The notes beneath the pieces were generated by a model. That model was not told the origin of the DNA and ran no database searches. It was given only the letters and a program-made list of their open reading frames with translations. This document shows positions 51,907-60,734 of a DNA stretch of 64,000 nucleotides, one piece after another. The position numbers and the translations under genes were made by a program. Source of the stretch: G963663315 sp965214205 (GTDB lineage: Bacteria; Pseudomonadota; Gammaproteobacteria; Arenicellales; Poriferihabitantaceae); assembly GCA_965214205.1 (NCBI GenBank), contig OZ243941.1, forward strand, positions 1,798,001-1,862,000. Direction: 5' to 3'. How positions within the stretch are numbered: position 1 is the stretch's first letter; every line of letters begins with the position of its first letter.

Positions 51907-53919
51907 CCGCTCCAGATCCGTGACCGGGGGTCCGCATTGATTCCCCCGACAAATGTAGGCGCAGGTCTCGGGCCGGGTTTTATAAACCGCAAGCGAGGGA
52001 GGCAGCTTGTCGGCATGGTCCGGAATGGCGAAACATTGCAGTCCGGGGCTGTATTCCCGATTGACGCGGTCGGACCAGCGCTTCATATCGTCGCTTTTGC
52101 CGCGAATGATAACAGTGGCAAACGCCGGATCGAGCTTTTGCAGGGCGATTGACATGGAGGCATTGATCGACGGATGGCGGCGAAGCTCATCGGAAAACCG
52201 GGTGAGCGCTTTTTCCGCGGTTTGCAGGTAGCGGGTTTCCGCCAGCAGGGCGCCCAGTTCGAGCAGGCCGGAAACAGCCAGAGCATTGCCGGAAGGAATG
52301 GCGTCGTCGGCTCCGGTCTTCGGACGGTACAGCAGCTTTTCATGGTCATGGGAGGTGAAGAAGAAGGCGCCCAGCTCCGGGTCTTCAAAGCGGTCAATCA
52401 TTGCGTCCGCGATGTGGACCGCAAAATCCAGGTCGGATTGCCGCCATTCCGATTGCAGCAGTTGCAACAGCCCGCAAAGCATGAACGCGTAATCATCCAG
52501 ATAGCCATTCAGATGGGATTTGCCCCCGGCGCAACTGGCCAGCAAGCGGTTGCCCTGCCACAGATTGCTGCGGATGAAATCAGTCGATCTCTGGGCGGAC
52601 CGGATAAAGGAGTTATGATTGAAAATCCTTCCCGCGAGCGCCATTCCCGAAATCATCAGCCCGTTCCAGCCGGTCAGTATCTTGTCATCCAGGCCAGGAC
52701 GAACCCGTTGGCCGCGTATTTCGAGCAGCCGTGATTTCGCGTCCTCGATGGTCTGGTCTGTACCAGGGGCTTGTTCCTTTGATTCCTGTTCATCATCCGG
52801 CTTCAGATTCAGGTGCCACCGACCTTCGAAATTCGGCTCCCCGAACAGGCCGAAAGTATTTTCGATCCGGGCGTACTCGTCAGCGGTCAGCACAGCGCGC
52901 AGGTCGGTTTCACTCCACACATAATATTTCCCTTCCTCCCCTTCGGAATCGGCGTCCAGGGTGGAAGCGTAACCGCCTTCCGGCTGTTGCATTTCAGAGG
53001 TCACCCATTGCGCCGTGGATATCGCCGCGTTTCTGTACAGTGGTTTCGGGGAAACCTGCCAGGCTTGGCTGTAAAGCGCCAGCAACTGGGCATTGTCGTA
53101 CAGCATCTTCTCGAAATGCGGAATCTTCCATTCCCGGTCCACCGAGTAACGGAAGAACCCCCCGGCGAGGTGATCGTACAACCCGCCCCGCGCCATTCGG
53201 GTCAGGGTTTCCCCGACCATTTCAGCCGCTTTTGCGCTTGCCGCCGTTGACTGGGCGGCAGAGACCATCAGTAACTCAAGCTGGGTGGGGTGGGGAAATT
53301 TTGGCGCCCCGCCGAACCCGCCAAAGACATTATCGAACTGATTGCCCAGAACCCCGGCGGCTTGATCCAGTACTTCGGCCGGGTCGGCGATTACGGATTC
53401 CGGCGCCGAGGGATTGAGTTTTTCAAGCGCCTTGTTGAATGACAGGTGATAGTCACCCAGTTTTTGCTGGTTCTCCTGATAATGCTCAGCAATCCGTTGC
53501 AGCAATTCGCCAAAGCCTGGCATGTCGAACCGGCGGGTCGGTGGGAAGTAGGTGCCAGCGAAGAAAGGGGCGTGCCCGTTCGGGGTCAGGGCGACCGTCA
53601 GCGGCCAGCCTCCGGGGCGTTGGGTCAGCATCTGGTGGGCCAGTTGATAAATCTTGTCGAGGTCGGGCCGTTCTTCGCGGTCCACCTTGATGCAGACGAA
53701 CAGCCTGTTCATGATCGCGGCTATTTGTCCGTTCTCGAAGCTCTCTCTCTCCATCACATGACACCAGTGGCAGGCCGCGTAGCCGATAGAGAGCAGGATG
53801 GGTTTGTTTTCGGCGCGGGCCAACTCCAGGGCTTCGGTGTCCCACGGGCGCCAGTCAACCGGGTTGTTGGCGTGCTGCAACAGGTAAGGGCTGCTTTGGT
53901 CAATCAGTTTGTTCGGCAT
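51886..53919 (-). CDS. YyaL-like thioredoxin-domain protein (DUF255 / SSP411 family)
   Basis: 677 aa: an N-terminal thioredoxin-like domain (about 1-165) with YAACHWCHVMERESFEN, whose CHWC stands at the usual CxxC place, then an (alpha/alpha)6 toroid-like domain related to N-acylglucosamine epimerases and glycosidases. No signal peptide is seen, so it is probably cytoplasmic. The family is found from bacteria to mammals (SPATA20) and its biochemical role is not settled. Stands alone between trmB and lgt. Confidence 0.92.
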   Translation of the reverse strand: MPNKLIDQSSPYLLQHANNPVDWRPWDTEALELARAENKPILLSIGYAACHWCHVMERESFENGQIAAIMNRLFVCIKVDREERPDLDKIYQLAHQMLTQRPGGWPLTVALTPNGHAPFFAGTYFPPTRRFDMPGFGELLQRIAEHYQENQQKLGDYHLSFNKALEKLNPSAPESVIADPAEVLDQAAGVLGNQFDNVFGGFGGAPKFPHPTQLELLMVSAAQSTAASAKAAEMVGETLTRMARGGLYDHLAGGFFRYSVDREWKIPHFEKMLYDNAQLLALYSQAWQVSPKPLYRNAAISTAQWVTSEMQQPEGGYASTLDADSEGEEGKYYVWSETDLRAVLTADEYARIENTFGLFGEPNFEGRWHLNLKPDDEQESKEQAPGTDQTIEDAKSRLLEIRGQRVRPGLDDKILTGWNGLMISGMALAGRIFNHNSFIRSAQRSTDFIRSNLWQGNRLLASCAGGKSHLNGYLDDYAFMLCGLLQLLQSEWRQSDLDFAVHIADAMIDRFEDPELGAFFFTSHDHEKLLYRPKTGADDAIPSGNALAVSGLLELGALLAETRYLQTAEKALTRFSDELRRHPSINASMSIALQKLDPAFATVIIRGKSDDMKRWSDRVNREYSPGLQCFAIPDHADKLPPSLAVYKTRPETCAYICRGNQCGPPVTDLERLPESLS

Positions 53920-54048
53920 TGTGAGGCTGGGATTGTAAGGTCAGAGGTCTGGAACTAAATCAATGTAATAAGATAGAATCCGGTCACCTGAACCGCTGGT
54001 CTGTCCGCTCTTTCGACAGTGGAGCCAGGCTATAGACAGTGGATTGCG

Positions 54049-54837
54049 TTGATTATACATCCTGACATTGACCCGGTCGCCATATCAATTGGCCCATTGG
54101 AGATACATTGGTATGGATTAATGTATCTACTGGGTTTCGGGGCTGGATTTGTCCTGGCGTGGTATCGCGCGCGCCGACCGGATTCGGGCTGGATTCCGGC
54201 TGAAATTTCCGACTTGATCTTTTTTATCGCGCTCGGCGTGATTATTGGCGGACGGCTCGGCTATGTGGTTTTCTACAATCCCGGCCACTATGTAGGAAAT
54301 CCTCTTGCAGCGCTCGCGATATGGGATGGTGGCATGTCATTTCATGGAGGGCTGCTCGGCGTACTGGCCGCGATTGGCTGTTATGCGAAAAAAACCCGGC
54401 GCGATTATTTCCGGGTTTCGGACTTTCTGGCGCCGCTGATTCCGCCCGGCCTGTTTTTTGGCCGTATCGGAAATTTCATCAATCAGGAGTTGTGGGGCAG
54501 GGTGACGGACCTTCCCTGGGGAGTCGTGTTTTATACCGCGCCCGGTCCAGCCCGACATCCGTCCCAGATTTATGAAGCGTTGCTGGAAGGGTTGCTGCTG
54601 TTCATCATCCTGTGGTGGTTCTCTGCCCGCGCCAGAAGTCCGGGACAGGTTTCGGGGCTGTTTCTGGTTGGCTACGGCATATTCAGGATCATCGCGGAGT
54701 TTTTCAGAGAGCCGGACAGCCATATCGGGACCATCGCGCTGGACTGGCTCACAATGGGGCAGTTGTTAAGCCTGCCGATGGTCCTTTTGGGAGTCTGGTT
54801 GCTGTTCCGCTCGCGGATGAAATACAAGGTTTCATAA
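54049..54837 (+). CDS. lgt: Prolipoprotein diacylglyceryl transferase
   Basis: Adds diacylglycerol to the lipobox cysteine of prelipoproteins. About 262 aa with seven hydrophobic helices and the signature GRIGNFINQELWGR; WDGGMSFHGGLLG and RHPSQIYEALLEG hold essential residues. TTG 54049, with GTGGA five bases upstream, gives IIHPDIDPVAISIGPLEIHWYG, the standard N-terminus; GTG 54019 would add ten residues. thyA usually follows; here aprBA follows after 130 bases. Confidence 0.94.
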   Translation: MIIHPDIDPVAISIGPLEIHWYGLMYLLGFGAGFVLAWYRARRPDSGWIPAEISDLIFFIALGVIIGGRLGYVVFYNPGHYVGNPLAALAIWDGGMSFHGGLLGVLAAIGCYAKKTRRDYFRVSDFLAPLIPPGLFFGRIGNFINQELWGRVTDLPWGVVFYTAPGPARHPSQIYEALLEGLLLFIILWWFSARARSPGQVSGLFLVGYGIFRIIAEFFREPDSHIGTIALDWLTMGQLLSLPMVLLGVWLLFRSRMKYKVS

Positions 54838-54967
54838 ACGGGACTTATGGAACGAATCGCAATACTAATTAGTTATTTAACCCTGAAAGAGTTACATTAT
54901 CGAAATTACAAATAGGGCGCTTGTTTGCTGGCGTTATTGTTTCTTACCCGAACCGGAGATCAAAGTT
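54838..54967 (+). promoter_or_regulatory. AT-rich aprBA upstream region
   Basis: 130 bases, more AT-rich than the surroundings. It holds a 10-bp palindrome ACTAATTAGT (54864-54873) and a good ribosome site (CCGGAG) ahead of aprB. Several weak promoter-like hexamers occur but none is convincing. A promoter is expected here because aprBA is a highly expressed pair followed by its own terminator. Confidence 0.35.
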
Positions 54968-55432
54968 ATGCCTACTTATGTTCGTACCGATAAATGTGAT
55001 GGCTGTAAAGGTCAGGACAAAACCGCCTGCATGTATATCTGCCCTCACGACCTGATGAAACTCGACAAGGACGGTTCCGAAACCGGCCACGCGATGAAAG
55101 CCTATAACCAGGAACCCGAGCAATGCTGGGAATGCTACTCGTGCGTTAAAGTCTGCCCGCAACAGGCCATTGAATGCCGTCACTACGCGGATGTTGTACC
55201 TTTGGGCGCGCAGGTCCAGCCGCTCAGGGGAACCGATTCCATTATGTGGACCATTAAATTCAGGAACGGCAATCTGAAACGGTTCAAATTCCCGATCCGC
55301 ACGACTCCGGAAGGTTCCGCCGACCCCTATGGTGATAAACCGGAAGCGGATAGCAACGATCTGACGAACCATGATCGTCTGTTCACCGCTAGCACCCACA
55401 GTTGTGACATGAGCCAGTTTCTGGCGAACTAA
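54968..55432 (+). CDS. aprB: Adenylylsulfate reductase beta subunit
   Basis: Iron-sulfur subunit of APS reductase, which in sulfur oxidisers runs from sulfite and AMP to APS. 154 aa. Two [4Fe-4S] sites are visible: Cys10, 13, 21 and 25 (with the DGCKGQDKTAC insertion), and Cys53, 56, 59 and 63 (CWECYSCVKVCP). The C-terminal extension that wraps AprA is present (residues about 75-154). aprA follows 62 bases later. Confidence 0.96.
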   Translation: MPTYVRTDKCDGCKGQDKTACMYICPHDLMKLDKDGSETGHAMKAYNQEPEQCWECYSCVKVCPQQAIECRHYADVVPLGAQVQPLRGTDSIMWTIKFRNGNLKRFKFPIRTTPEGSADPYGDKPEADSNDLTNHDRLFTASTHSCDMSQFLAN

Positions 55433-55494
55433 ATAGCGGCCGCAGATAACGCCGGACATTCGTATTAACTTTTTGAATTAAACGGGAGACCTTG

Positions 55495-57453
55495 ATGTCA
55501 GACTATTCGTTTTCAAATCCTGAAGTGGTCGAGGAGGAGTGCGACATCCTGATCATAGGTGGAGGAATGGCCGCTTGTGGCGCGGCGTTCGAAATCATGA
55601 AATGGGCCGAAGGAACCGGCCTTAACATCAAGTTGGTGGACAAGGCGGCCATGGACCGTTCCGGCGCGGTTGCCCAGGGACTGTCTGCGATCAACACGTA
55701 TATGGGTGAAAATGATCCGGCTGAATATGTCCGCTATGTACGGGGTGATCTGATGGGGATTACCCGCGAGGACCTGGTTTATGACGTTGGCAGACATGTC
55801 GATGACTCAGTACATAATTTTGAAGACTGGGGGCTTCCGATCTGGAAGCAGAAAGGGGACGAGGGCAAGAAGCTGAGAGAAGGCGGCAAGCCGGTCCGCT
55901 CCGGTCGATGGCAGATTATGATTAACGGCGAATCCTACAAATGGATTGTCGCCGAAGCGGCCAAGAAAGCGCTGGGTGTGGAAAACATTCGCGAGCGTAT
56001 CTTCATCGTTCGCCTGATGACTGACAAGAACGACCCGAGCCGGGTGGCCGGGGCTGCCGGTTTCTCGGTTCGTGAGAACAAGATCTATATCTACAAATTC
56101 AAGACCTGCCTGCTGGTTGCCGGCGGCGCCGTCAATGTGTTCCGTCCACGTTCCGTCGGGGAAGGAACCGGACGCGCCTGGTATCCGGTCTGGAACGCTG
56201 GTTCCACTTATGCCATGGCGGCGGAATGCGGCGCGGAAATGACGCTGATGGAAAACCGCTTCGTACCGGCGCGGTTCAAAGATGGTTACGGTCCGGTCGG
56301 CGCCTGGTTCCTTCTGTTCAAGGCGAAAGCGATGAACGCCTTTGGCGAGGATTACCAGGAGAAAAACTACGAGTTGCTCAAGGACAACGGTTATGACAAA
56401 TATGCCGTTGGTTTCGCGATGGGAACCTGCCTGCGAAATCACCTGATGATGATTGAGATGCGGGAAGGACGCGGACCGATCATGATGGATACCCCGACCG
56501 CGATGGCCAAGCTGGCGGAAAGCATGACGCCCAAGGAAATCAAGCACCTGGAGGCGGAAGCCTGGGAGGATTTCCTGGATATGACGATTGGTCAGTGCGG
56601 TGTATGGGCTGGTGAAAACATCGAACCGGACAAGGAAATGTCGGAGTTGATGCCGACCGAGCCCTATCTGCTCGGTTCCCATGCCGGTTGCGCGGGGCTG
56701 TGGTGCTCCGGCCCGGATGATCTGCCGGGATCACCCGACCATTATTCCTGGGGCTATAACCGGATGACCACGGTCAACGGTCTGTTTACTGGCGGTGACG
56801 GAGTCGGGGCGTCTGGACACAAGTTCTCATCCGGGTCGTTTACCGAGGGTCGGATCGCCGCCAAGAGCATGGTGCAGTATTGTCTGGACAACCCGGACAT
56901 CAAGCCGGAGCCTTCCCGCACTACGGAAGAATTGGTGGAAGAGATCTACCGCCCGGTAAGAACCTTCCTGGAGCACAAGGATTACACCACCGCGATTGAT
57001 ATCAACCCGCACTACATTACGCCTAAAATGTTGCAGTTTCGGTTGCAGAAAATCATGGATGAATATGTGGCCGGGGTTGCCACCTGGTATCAGACCAACC
57101 AGCAAATGCTGGAAATAGCCGAGAAGAAGATGATCATGCTGAAGGAGGATTCACTGAAAATGCGGGCCAAGGACCTGCATGAATTACTCCGCGCCTGGGA
57201 AAATTATCATCGAATCATTGCGGCGGAAGCGCACATGCAACACATCAAATTCCGCAAGGAGACTCGTTATCCGGGTTACTATTACCGCGCGGATTACAAG
57301 GACATTAATGACGATGAATGGAAGTGTTTTGTTAATTCCCGCTATGACCGTGATACCGGGCAATGGGAACTCAGGAAAGTCAAATGGCAGCCGTTGATTG
57401 CGGTAGGGGAGAAGGAACCCGAAGGCATGAGAAACATGGGGCCTGAAATCTGA
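55495..57453 (+). CDS. aprA: Adenylylsulfate reductase alpha subunit
   Basis: FAD-containing catalytic subunit of APS reductase, 652 aa, normal length. The dinucleotide motif is ILIIGGGMAACGAAFE (18-33); further marks are MDRSGAVAQGLSAINTYMG, and GGDGVGASGHKFSSGSFTEGR near the FAD and substrate site. ATG 55495 has GGGAG six bases upstream; a TTG one codon earlier is not needed. No aprM, qmoABC, sat or dsr gene is adjacent in the window. Strong terminator directly after. Confidence 0.97.
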   Translation: MSDYSFSNPEVVEEECDILIIGGGMAACGAAFEIMKWAEGTGLNIKLVDKAAMDRSGAVAQGLSAINTYMGENDPAEYVRYVRGDLMGITREDLVYDVGRHVDDSVHNFEDWGLPIWKQKGDEGKKLREGGKPVRSGRWQIMINGESYKWIVAEAAKKALGVENIRERIFIVRLMTDKNDPSRVAGAAGFSVRENKIYIYKFKTCLLVAGGAVNVFRPRSVGEGTGRAWYPVWNAGSTYAMAAECGAEMTLMENRFVPARFKDGYGPVGAWFLLFKAKAMNAFGEDYQEKNYELLKDNGYDKYAVGFAMGTCLRNHLMMIEMREGRGPIMMDTPTAMAKLAESMTPKEIKHLEAEAWEDFLDMTIGQCGVWAGENIEPDKEMSELMPTEPYLLGSHAGCAGLWCSGPDDLPGSPDHYSWGYNRMTTVNGLFTGGDGVGASGHKFSSGSFTEGRIAAKSMVQYCLDNPDIKPEPSRTTEELVEEIYRPVRTFLEHKDYTTAIDINPHYITPKMLQFRLQKIMDEYVAGVATWYQTNQQMLEIAEKKMIMLKEDSLKMRAKDLHELLRAWENYHRIIAAEAHMQHIKFRKETRYPGYYYRADYKDINDDEWKCFVNSRYDRDTGQWELRKVKWQPLIAVGEKEPEGMRNMGPEI

Positions 57454-57472
57454 CTATAATTCCGTTTCAAGC

Positions 57473-57501
57473 AAAAAGCCGGTTTACAAACCGGCTTTTT
57501 T
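57473..57501 (+). terminator. Rho-independent terminator after aprA
   Basis: AAAAAGCCGGTTT - AC - AAACCGGCTTTTTT: a long perfect stem with a T-run on the plus strand and a matching A-run, so it can work in both directions. It ends aprBA and may also stop the convergent bactofilin transcript. Confidence 0.92.
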
Positions 57502-57508
57502 GTGCCCG

Positions 57509-57535
57509 CGTCATTTCCGCGCAGACGGGAATCCA
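57509..57535 (+). repeat. REP-like palindrome, copy 2
   Basis: CGTCATTTCCGCGCAGACGGGAATCCA, split here as CGTCATTTCCGC and GCAGACGGGAATCCA: the recognisable form of the common intergenic GTCATTCCCGC...GCGGGAATCC palindrome. Lies between the aprA terminator and the bactofilin gene. Two other copies are in this window. Confidence 0.65.
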
Positions 57536-57575
57536 CAACGATACGGATGCTGTGATTACCGGTGCAGAGTCCCGC

Positions 57576-58094
57576 TCAGGATTCTTCTTTTTTCCGGAGG
57601 GTCGGGAAAGGCTTGGACTGAGCGCCCGACGTACTTTTCGGATTGCCGCCGACAGACCCGGTAGGCAGTCTTTTATTATCTGTCAACTTGGGTTTGGCGG
57701 CCCGGCTCTCTGTAATCGTATGGGTGTGTGTCTCGGTCATATCCACTGACCCCTTGAATTGACATCCCTGATTCAGTACGACCTGCAAGGCGCGGATGTT
57801 GCCAGTGACCTTGCCACTTGGCTTGATGTTGATTAATTCACTGGCCTGTAAATCGCCTTTCACCTCTCCTTCAACGAAAATTTCCCTGGCTGTTACATTG
57901 GCGTTGACTCGGCCCTGTTCGCCAACCGTGACGTTGAAGTTCGGGAAATTCAGATTGCCTTCAATATGACCTTCGATAACAACATTCTCCTTGCCAGTGA
58001 TTTCGCCGATGATCGTAATAAATTGACCAATGGTATTGGTAGGACTGGACTCCGTATTCAAGGAGTTGGCTGTATCGGTCGGCTCTTTAATCAT
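57576..58094 (-). CDS. Bactofilin (polymer-forming cytoskeletal protein)
   Basis: 172 aa from ATG 58094. A central bactofilin beta-helix (about residues 25-120: GQFITIIGEITGKENVVIEG, GQVNANVTAREIFVEGEVKG-like repeats) is flanked by a short disordered N-terminus and a basic, proline/serine-rich tail (KRLPTGSVGGNPKSTSG). Bactofilins polymerise without nucleotide and shape cells or place wall enzymes. No M23 peptidase gene is adjacent, though that is a frequent partner. A TTG three codons earlier is possible. Confidence 0.9.
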   Translation of the reverse strand: MIKEPTDTANSLNTESSPTNTIGQFITIIGEITGKENVVIEGHIEGNLNFPNFNVTVGEQGRVNANVTAREIFVEGEVKGDLQASELINIKPSGKVTGNIRALQVVLNQGCQFKGSVDMTETHTHTITESRAAKPKLTDNKRLPTGSVGGNPKSTSGAQSKPFPTLRKKEES

Positions 58095-58171
58095 ATTTGA
58101 CAATGGATGTTTTATGGTTGTCCGGTTGCGGTATTCTACTGCTTTTGACCGGGATTCTCTATTAATGTATC

Positions 58172-58258
58172 TGGTACCGAGGGTCGGATTCGAACCGACA
58201 CTGAGTTACCCCAACCAGATTTTGAATCTGGCGCGTCTACCAATTTCGCCACCCCGGC
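58172..58258 (-). tRNA. tRNA-Leu (CAA)
   Basis: 87 bases with long variable arm and encoded CCA. The acceptor GCCGGGG pairs with CCTCGGT; anticodon stem CCAGA/TCTGG with loop TTCAAAA gives CAA; T loop GGTTCGAATCC. It reads UUG codons. Bactofilin begins 78 bases downstream on the same strand. Confidence 0.96.
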
Positions 58259-58268
58259 ACATACCCGG

Positions 58269-58297
58269 AAGATAGCGGGTTTCCCACCGGGAAGCAA
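58269..58297 (-). promoter_or_regulatory. Putative promoter of tRNA-Leu
   Basis: Minus-strand TTGCTT (58292-58297), a 17-base spacer and TATCTT (58269-58274), four of six each. The predicted start, near 58262, is only a few bases before the mature tRNA. Confidence 0.5.
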
Positions 58298-58342
58298 GAC
58301 AATTCCAACCGGCCCGCTCTTGCCGACATTCCCTTCTCTCCC

Positions 58343-58369
58343 ACCATTCCTTTGGTAAGTGGGAATCCA
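58343..58369 (+). repeat. Decayed REP-like palindrome, copy 3
   Basis: ACCATTCC then TGGGAATCCA with an altered middle, resembling the palindromes at 57509-57535 and 23698-23722. It sits upstream of queA. Weaker than the other two copies. Confidence 0.35.
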
Positions 58370-58439
58370 CTCAATTTATTTCCCGATCGGAGCCATATTT
58401 TCATAAAATCCCGGTTTCACGCTCTCTTTTGCAAGACGC

Positions 58440-59465
58440 ATGGATCCCGACCAGTTCGATTACCCGTTGCCTGAATCCCTGATTGCCCAATATCCGGCGC
58501 AACCCCGTTCCGCATCACGGCTTATGGTGGTCGGGCAGGGGCAGGGGAATTGGACTCATACCCGATTTGATCGGATTATTGATTTCCTGAGGCCGGACGA
58601 TCTGCTGGTAGTCAATGACACACGGGTTGTCCCGGCCCGGATTCGCGGCAGAAAACCTACCGGCGGCGCAGTGGAAATCATGCTGGAAAGAATGCTCACC
58701 GAAGATACCGCGCTGGTTCAGGTCGGCTCGGGCAAGTCGATCAGAACCGGCCAGATCATTCTGGTTGACGGTCATGAACTGAAAATCATCGACAGGCGGG
58801 AGCCATTTTATAAAATCGCGATGCCTCGCGAATGGACGGTGACCGGGTTTTTCAGTGATTATGGTTCGACGCCGCTCCCTCCGTATATCAGGCGGGAGGT
58901 GGAGGAGTCGGACAGGGAACGCTATCAAACACTCTGGGGCAGACATCCAGGCGCCGTAGCGGCGCCCACTGCCGGGCTGCATTTCGACCAACCCCTGATA
59001 GACCGGATCACGGATAAAGGCATCGAATGGGCATCGGTCACTCTTCATGTGGGCGCCGGAACCTTCCGCCCTGTGCGAGTCAAGGATGCGCGTGGCCACA
59101 AGATGCACGAGGAGAAAATCGAGGTGTCACAAAGCGTGTGCGAAGCGGTGACGCGGGCCCGGTCGCGAGGCGGTCGGGTCGTCGCGGTCGGGACTACGGT
59201 GGTCAGGACATTGGAAAGCGCCGGGCAGTCGGGGGAGTTGCGCCCGTTGTCAACGGATACCGGATTGTTCATTCTGCCCGGATACGAATTCAAAATCGTG
59301 GATGCCCTGATCACCAATTTTCACCTGCCCGGTTCCACACTGTTGATGATGGTCAGCGCGTTCTGCGGCCATCAGAAAATCATGGCGACCTACCGTGAAG
59401 CGGTTGGGAACGGGTATCGTTTTTTCAGCTATGGAGACGCGATGTTTATCCAGAGGGCGAAATGA
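58440..59465 (+). CDS. queA: S-adenosylmethionine:tRNA ribosyltransferase-isomerase QueA
   Basis: Transfers the ribosyl part of SAM to preQ1 at tRNA position 34, forming epoxyqueuosine, the substrate of QueG. 341 aa with FDYPLPESLIAQYPAQPRSASRL, VVNDTRVVPARI, APTAGLHF, LHVGAGTFRPVR and TNFHLPGSTLLMMVSAF. Overlaps tgt by four bases (ATGA). Functional partner of queG at the left edge of the window. Confidence 0.97.
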   Translation: MDPDQFDYPLPESLIAQYPAQPRSASRLMVVGQGQGNWTHTRFDRIIDFLRPDDLLVVNDTRVVPARIRGRKPTGGAVEIMLERMLTEDTALVQVGSGKSIRTGQIILVDGHELKIIDRREPFYKIAMPREWTVTGFFSDYGSTPLPPYIRREVEESDRERYQTLWGRHPGAVAAPTAGLHFDQPLIDRITDKGIEWASVTLHVGAGTFRPVRVKDARGHKMHEEKIEVSQSVCEAVTRARSRGGRVVAVGTTVVRTLESAGQSGELRPLSTDTGLFILPGYEFKIVDALITNFHLPGSTLLMMVSAFCGHQKIMATYREAVGNGYRFFSYGDAMFIQRAK

Positions 59466-60544
59466 AATTTTCAGTACTCGCAACCCGGTCTCTGGCCAGG
59501 CGGGGGCAAATCGAATTTCCCAGAGGTATCATCGACACTCCCGCGTTCATGCCAGTGGGCACCCGCGGCACGGTTAAATCGCTGACCCCGGAGGAAGTAG
59601 CGTCCACCGGGGCGCAGATCATTCTCGGAAACACATTCCATTTGATGCTGCGTCCAGGGATGGAAGTCATCCAGGCGCATGGAACATTGCATGACTTCAT
59701 GAACTGGCATGGGCCGATTCTGACTGATTCGGGAGGTTTCCAGGTCTGGAGCTTGCAGGGATTGAGAAAGCTGGAAGAAAAAGGCGTCACCTTCCGCTCG
59801 CCGGTGGATGGCGACAAGGTGTTTCTGGGGCCGGAACAATCCATGTCCATCCAGACCGCTCTCGGCTCGGATATCGTCATGGCGTTCGATGAATGCACTC
59901 ACTGGCCCTCCAGTCGGCAGGATACGGCAGAATCCATGCTGCTGTCGAGCCGGTGGGCTACCCGATGCAAGGACAGTTATGCGGGAAGCGGGGCCTTGTT
60001 CGGGATTGTTCAGGGCGGCATGTTTGAGGATTTGCGGCTGGATTCGCTGGAGCGGTTGGTGGATACCGGGTTTGATGGTTATGCCATCGGCGGCCTGTCG
60101 GTCGGCGAACCGAAACAGGATATGCAGCGCATCCTCGCGTTTCTGGCTCACCGAATGCCCCCGGACAAGCCGCGCTATCTGATGGGAGTCGGTACGCCCG
60201 CAGACCTGGTGAACGGCGTCGCCATGGGAGTTGATATGTTTGATTGCGTATTGCCGACCCGCAATGCCAGAAACGGCTGGCTGTATACCCGAAACGGCGT
60301 GGTTAAAATCCGCAATAGCCGATTCAGGCTGGATACCCGCCCGCTTGACGAGTCCTGTGGATGTTATACCTGCCAGCGCTATTCAAGGTCCTACCTGCAA
60401 CATCTGCATCGGCAGAATGAAATCCTCGGCGCCCGGCTATGTTCGCTGCACAATATCCATTATTATCAGGATCTGATGAGCCGAATTCGACTGGCCATCG
60501 AAGCCGATGAATTCGACCAGTTCCACCAGTCATTCGAAGGCTGA
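59462..60544 (+). CDS. tgt: Queuine/preQ1 tRNA-guanine transglycosylase
   Basis: Swaps guanine 34 for preQ1 in tRNAs with GUN anticodons. 360 aa: DSGGFQVWSL (catalytic base), GGLSVGEPK, nucleophile region DMFDCVLPTRNARNG, and a zinc site CGCYTC near residues 299-304 with His near 330. yajC-secDF, the usual next genes in gammaproteobacteria, are absent; glyA follows after 190 bases. Confidence 0.97.
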   Translation: MKFSVLATRSLARRGQIEFPRGIIDTPAFMPVGTRGTVKSLTPEEVASTGAQIILGNTFHLMLRPGMEVIQAHGTLHDFMNWHGPILTDSGGFQVWSLQGLRKLEEKGVTFRSPVDGDKVFLGPEQSMSIQTALGSDIVMAFDECTHWPSSRQDTAESMLLSSRWATRCKDSYAGSGALFGIVQGGMFEDLRLDSLERLVDTGFDGYAIGGLSVGEPKQDMQRILAFLAHRMPPDKPRYLMGVGTPADLVNGVAMGVDMFDCVLPTRNARNGWLYTRNGVVKIRNSRFRLDTRPLDESCGCYTCQRYSRSYLQHLHRQNEILGARLCSLHNIHYYQDLMSRIRLAIEADEFDQFHQSFEG

Positions 60545-60566
60545 TCCAACGATAACGGGAGGGAAC

Positions 60567-60589
60567 CATTCCCCCTCAAGGGGGGAATG
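60567..60589 (+). other. Strong hairpin after tgt
   Basis: CATTCCCCC and GGGGGAATG form a perfect 9-bp stem with a five-base loop, 22 bases after the tgt stop. No T-run follows, so it may stabilise the 3' end of the queA-tgt mRNA rather than terminate it. The 3' half resembles the GGGAAT part of the REP-like palindromes. Confidence 0.5.
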
Positions 60590-60734
60590 ATTGTCGGGTT
60601 GATGCGTGGGATGGGATAATTGAGAAAATTCTGGTGTAAATACGAGCATACCTTCTATACAATCGGCTGTGTCGGAATTACCTGATTCTGACATTGGTAA
60701 ATTGCTGTTTTGGAACTGTTATGCGGAGTAAATA

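Noticed and set aside
60567..60589. Rho-independent terminator after tgt
   Set aside because: The stem is perfect but no T-run follows; recorded as a hairpin only.
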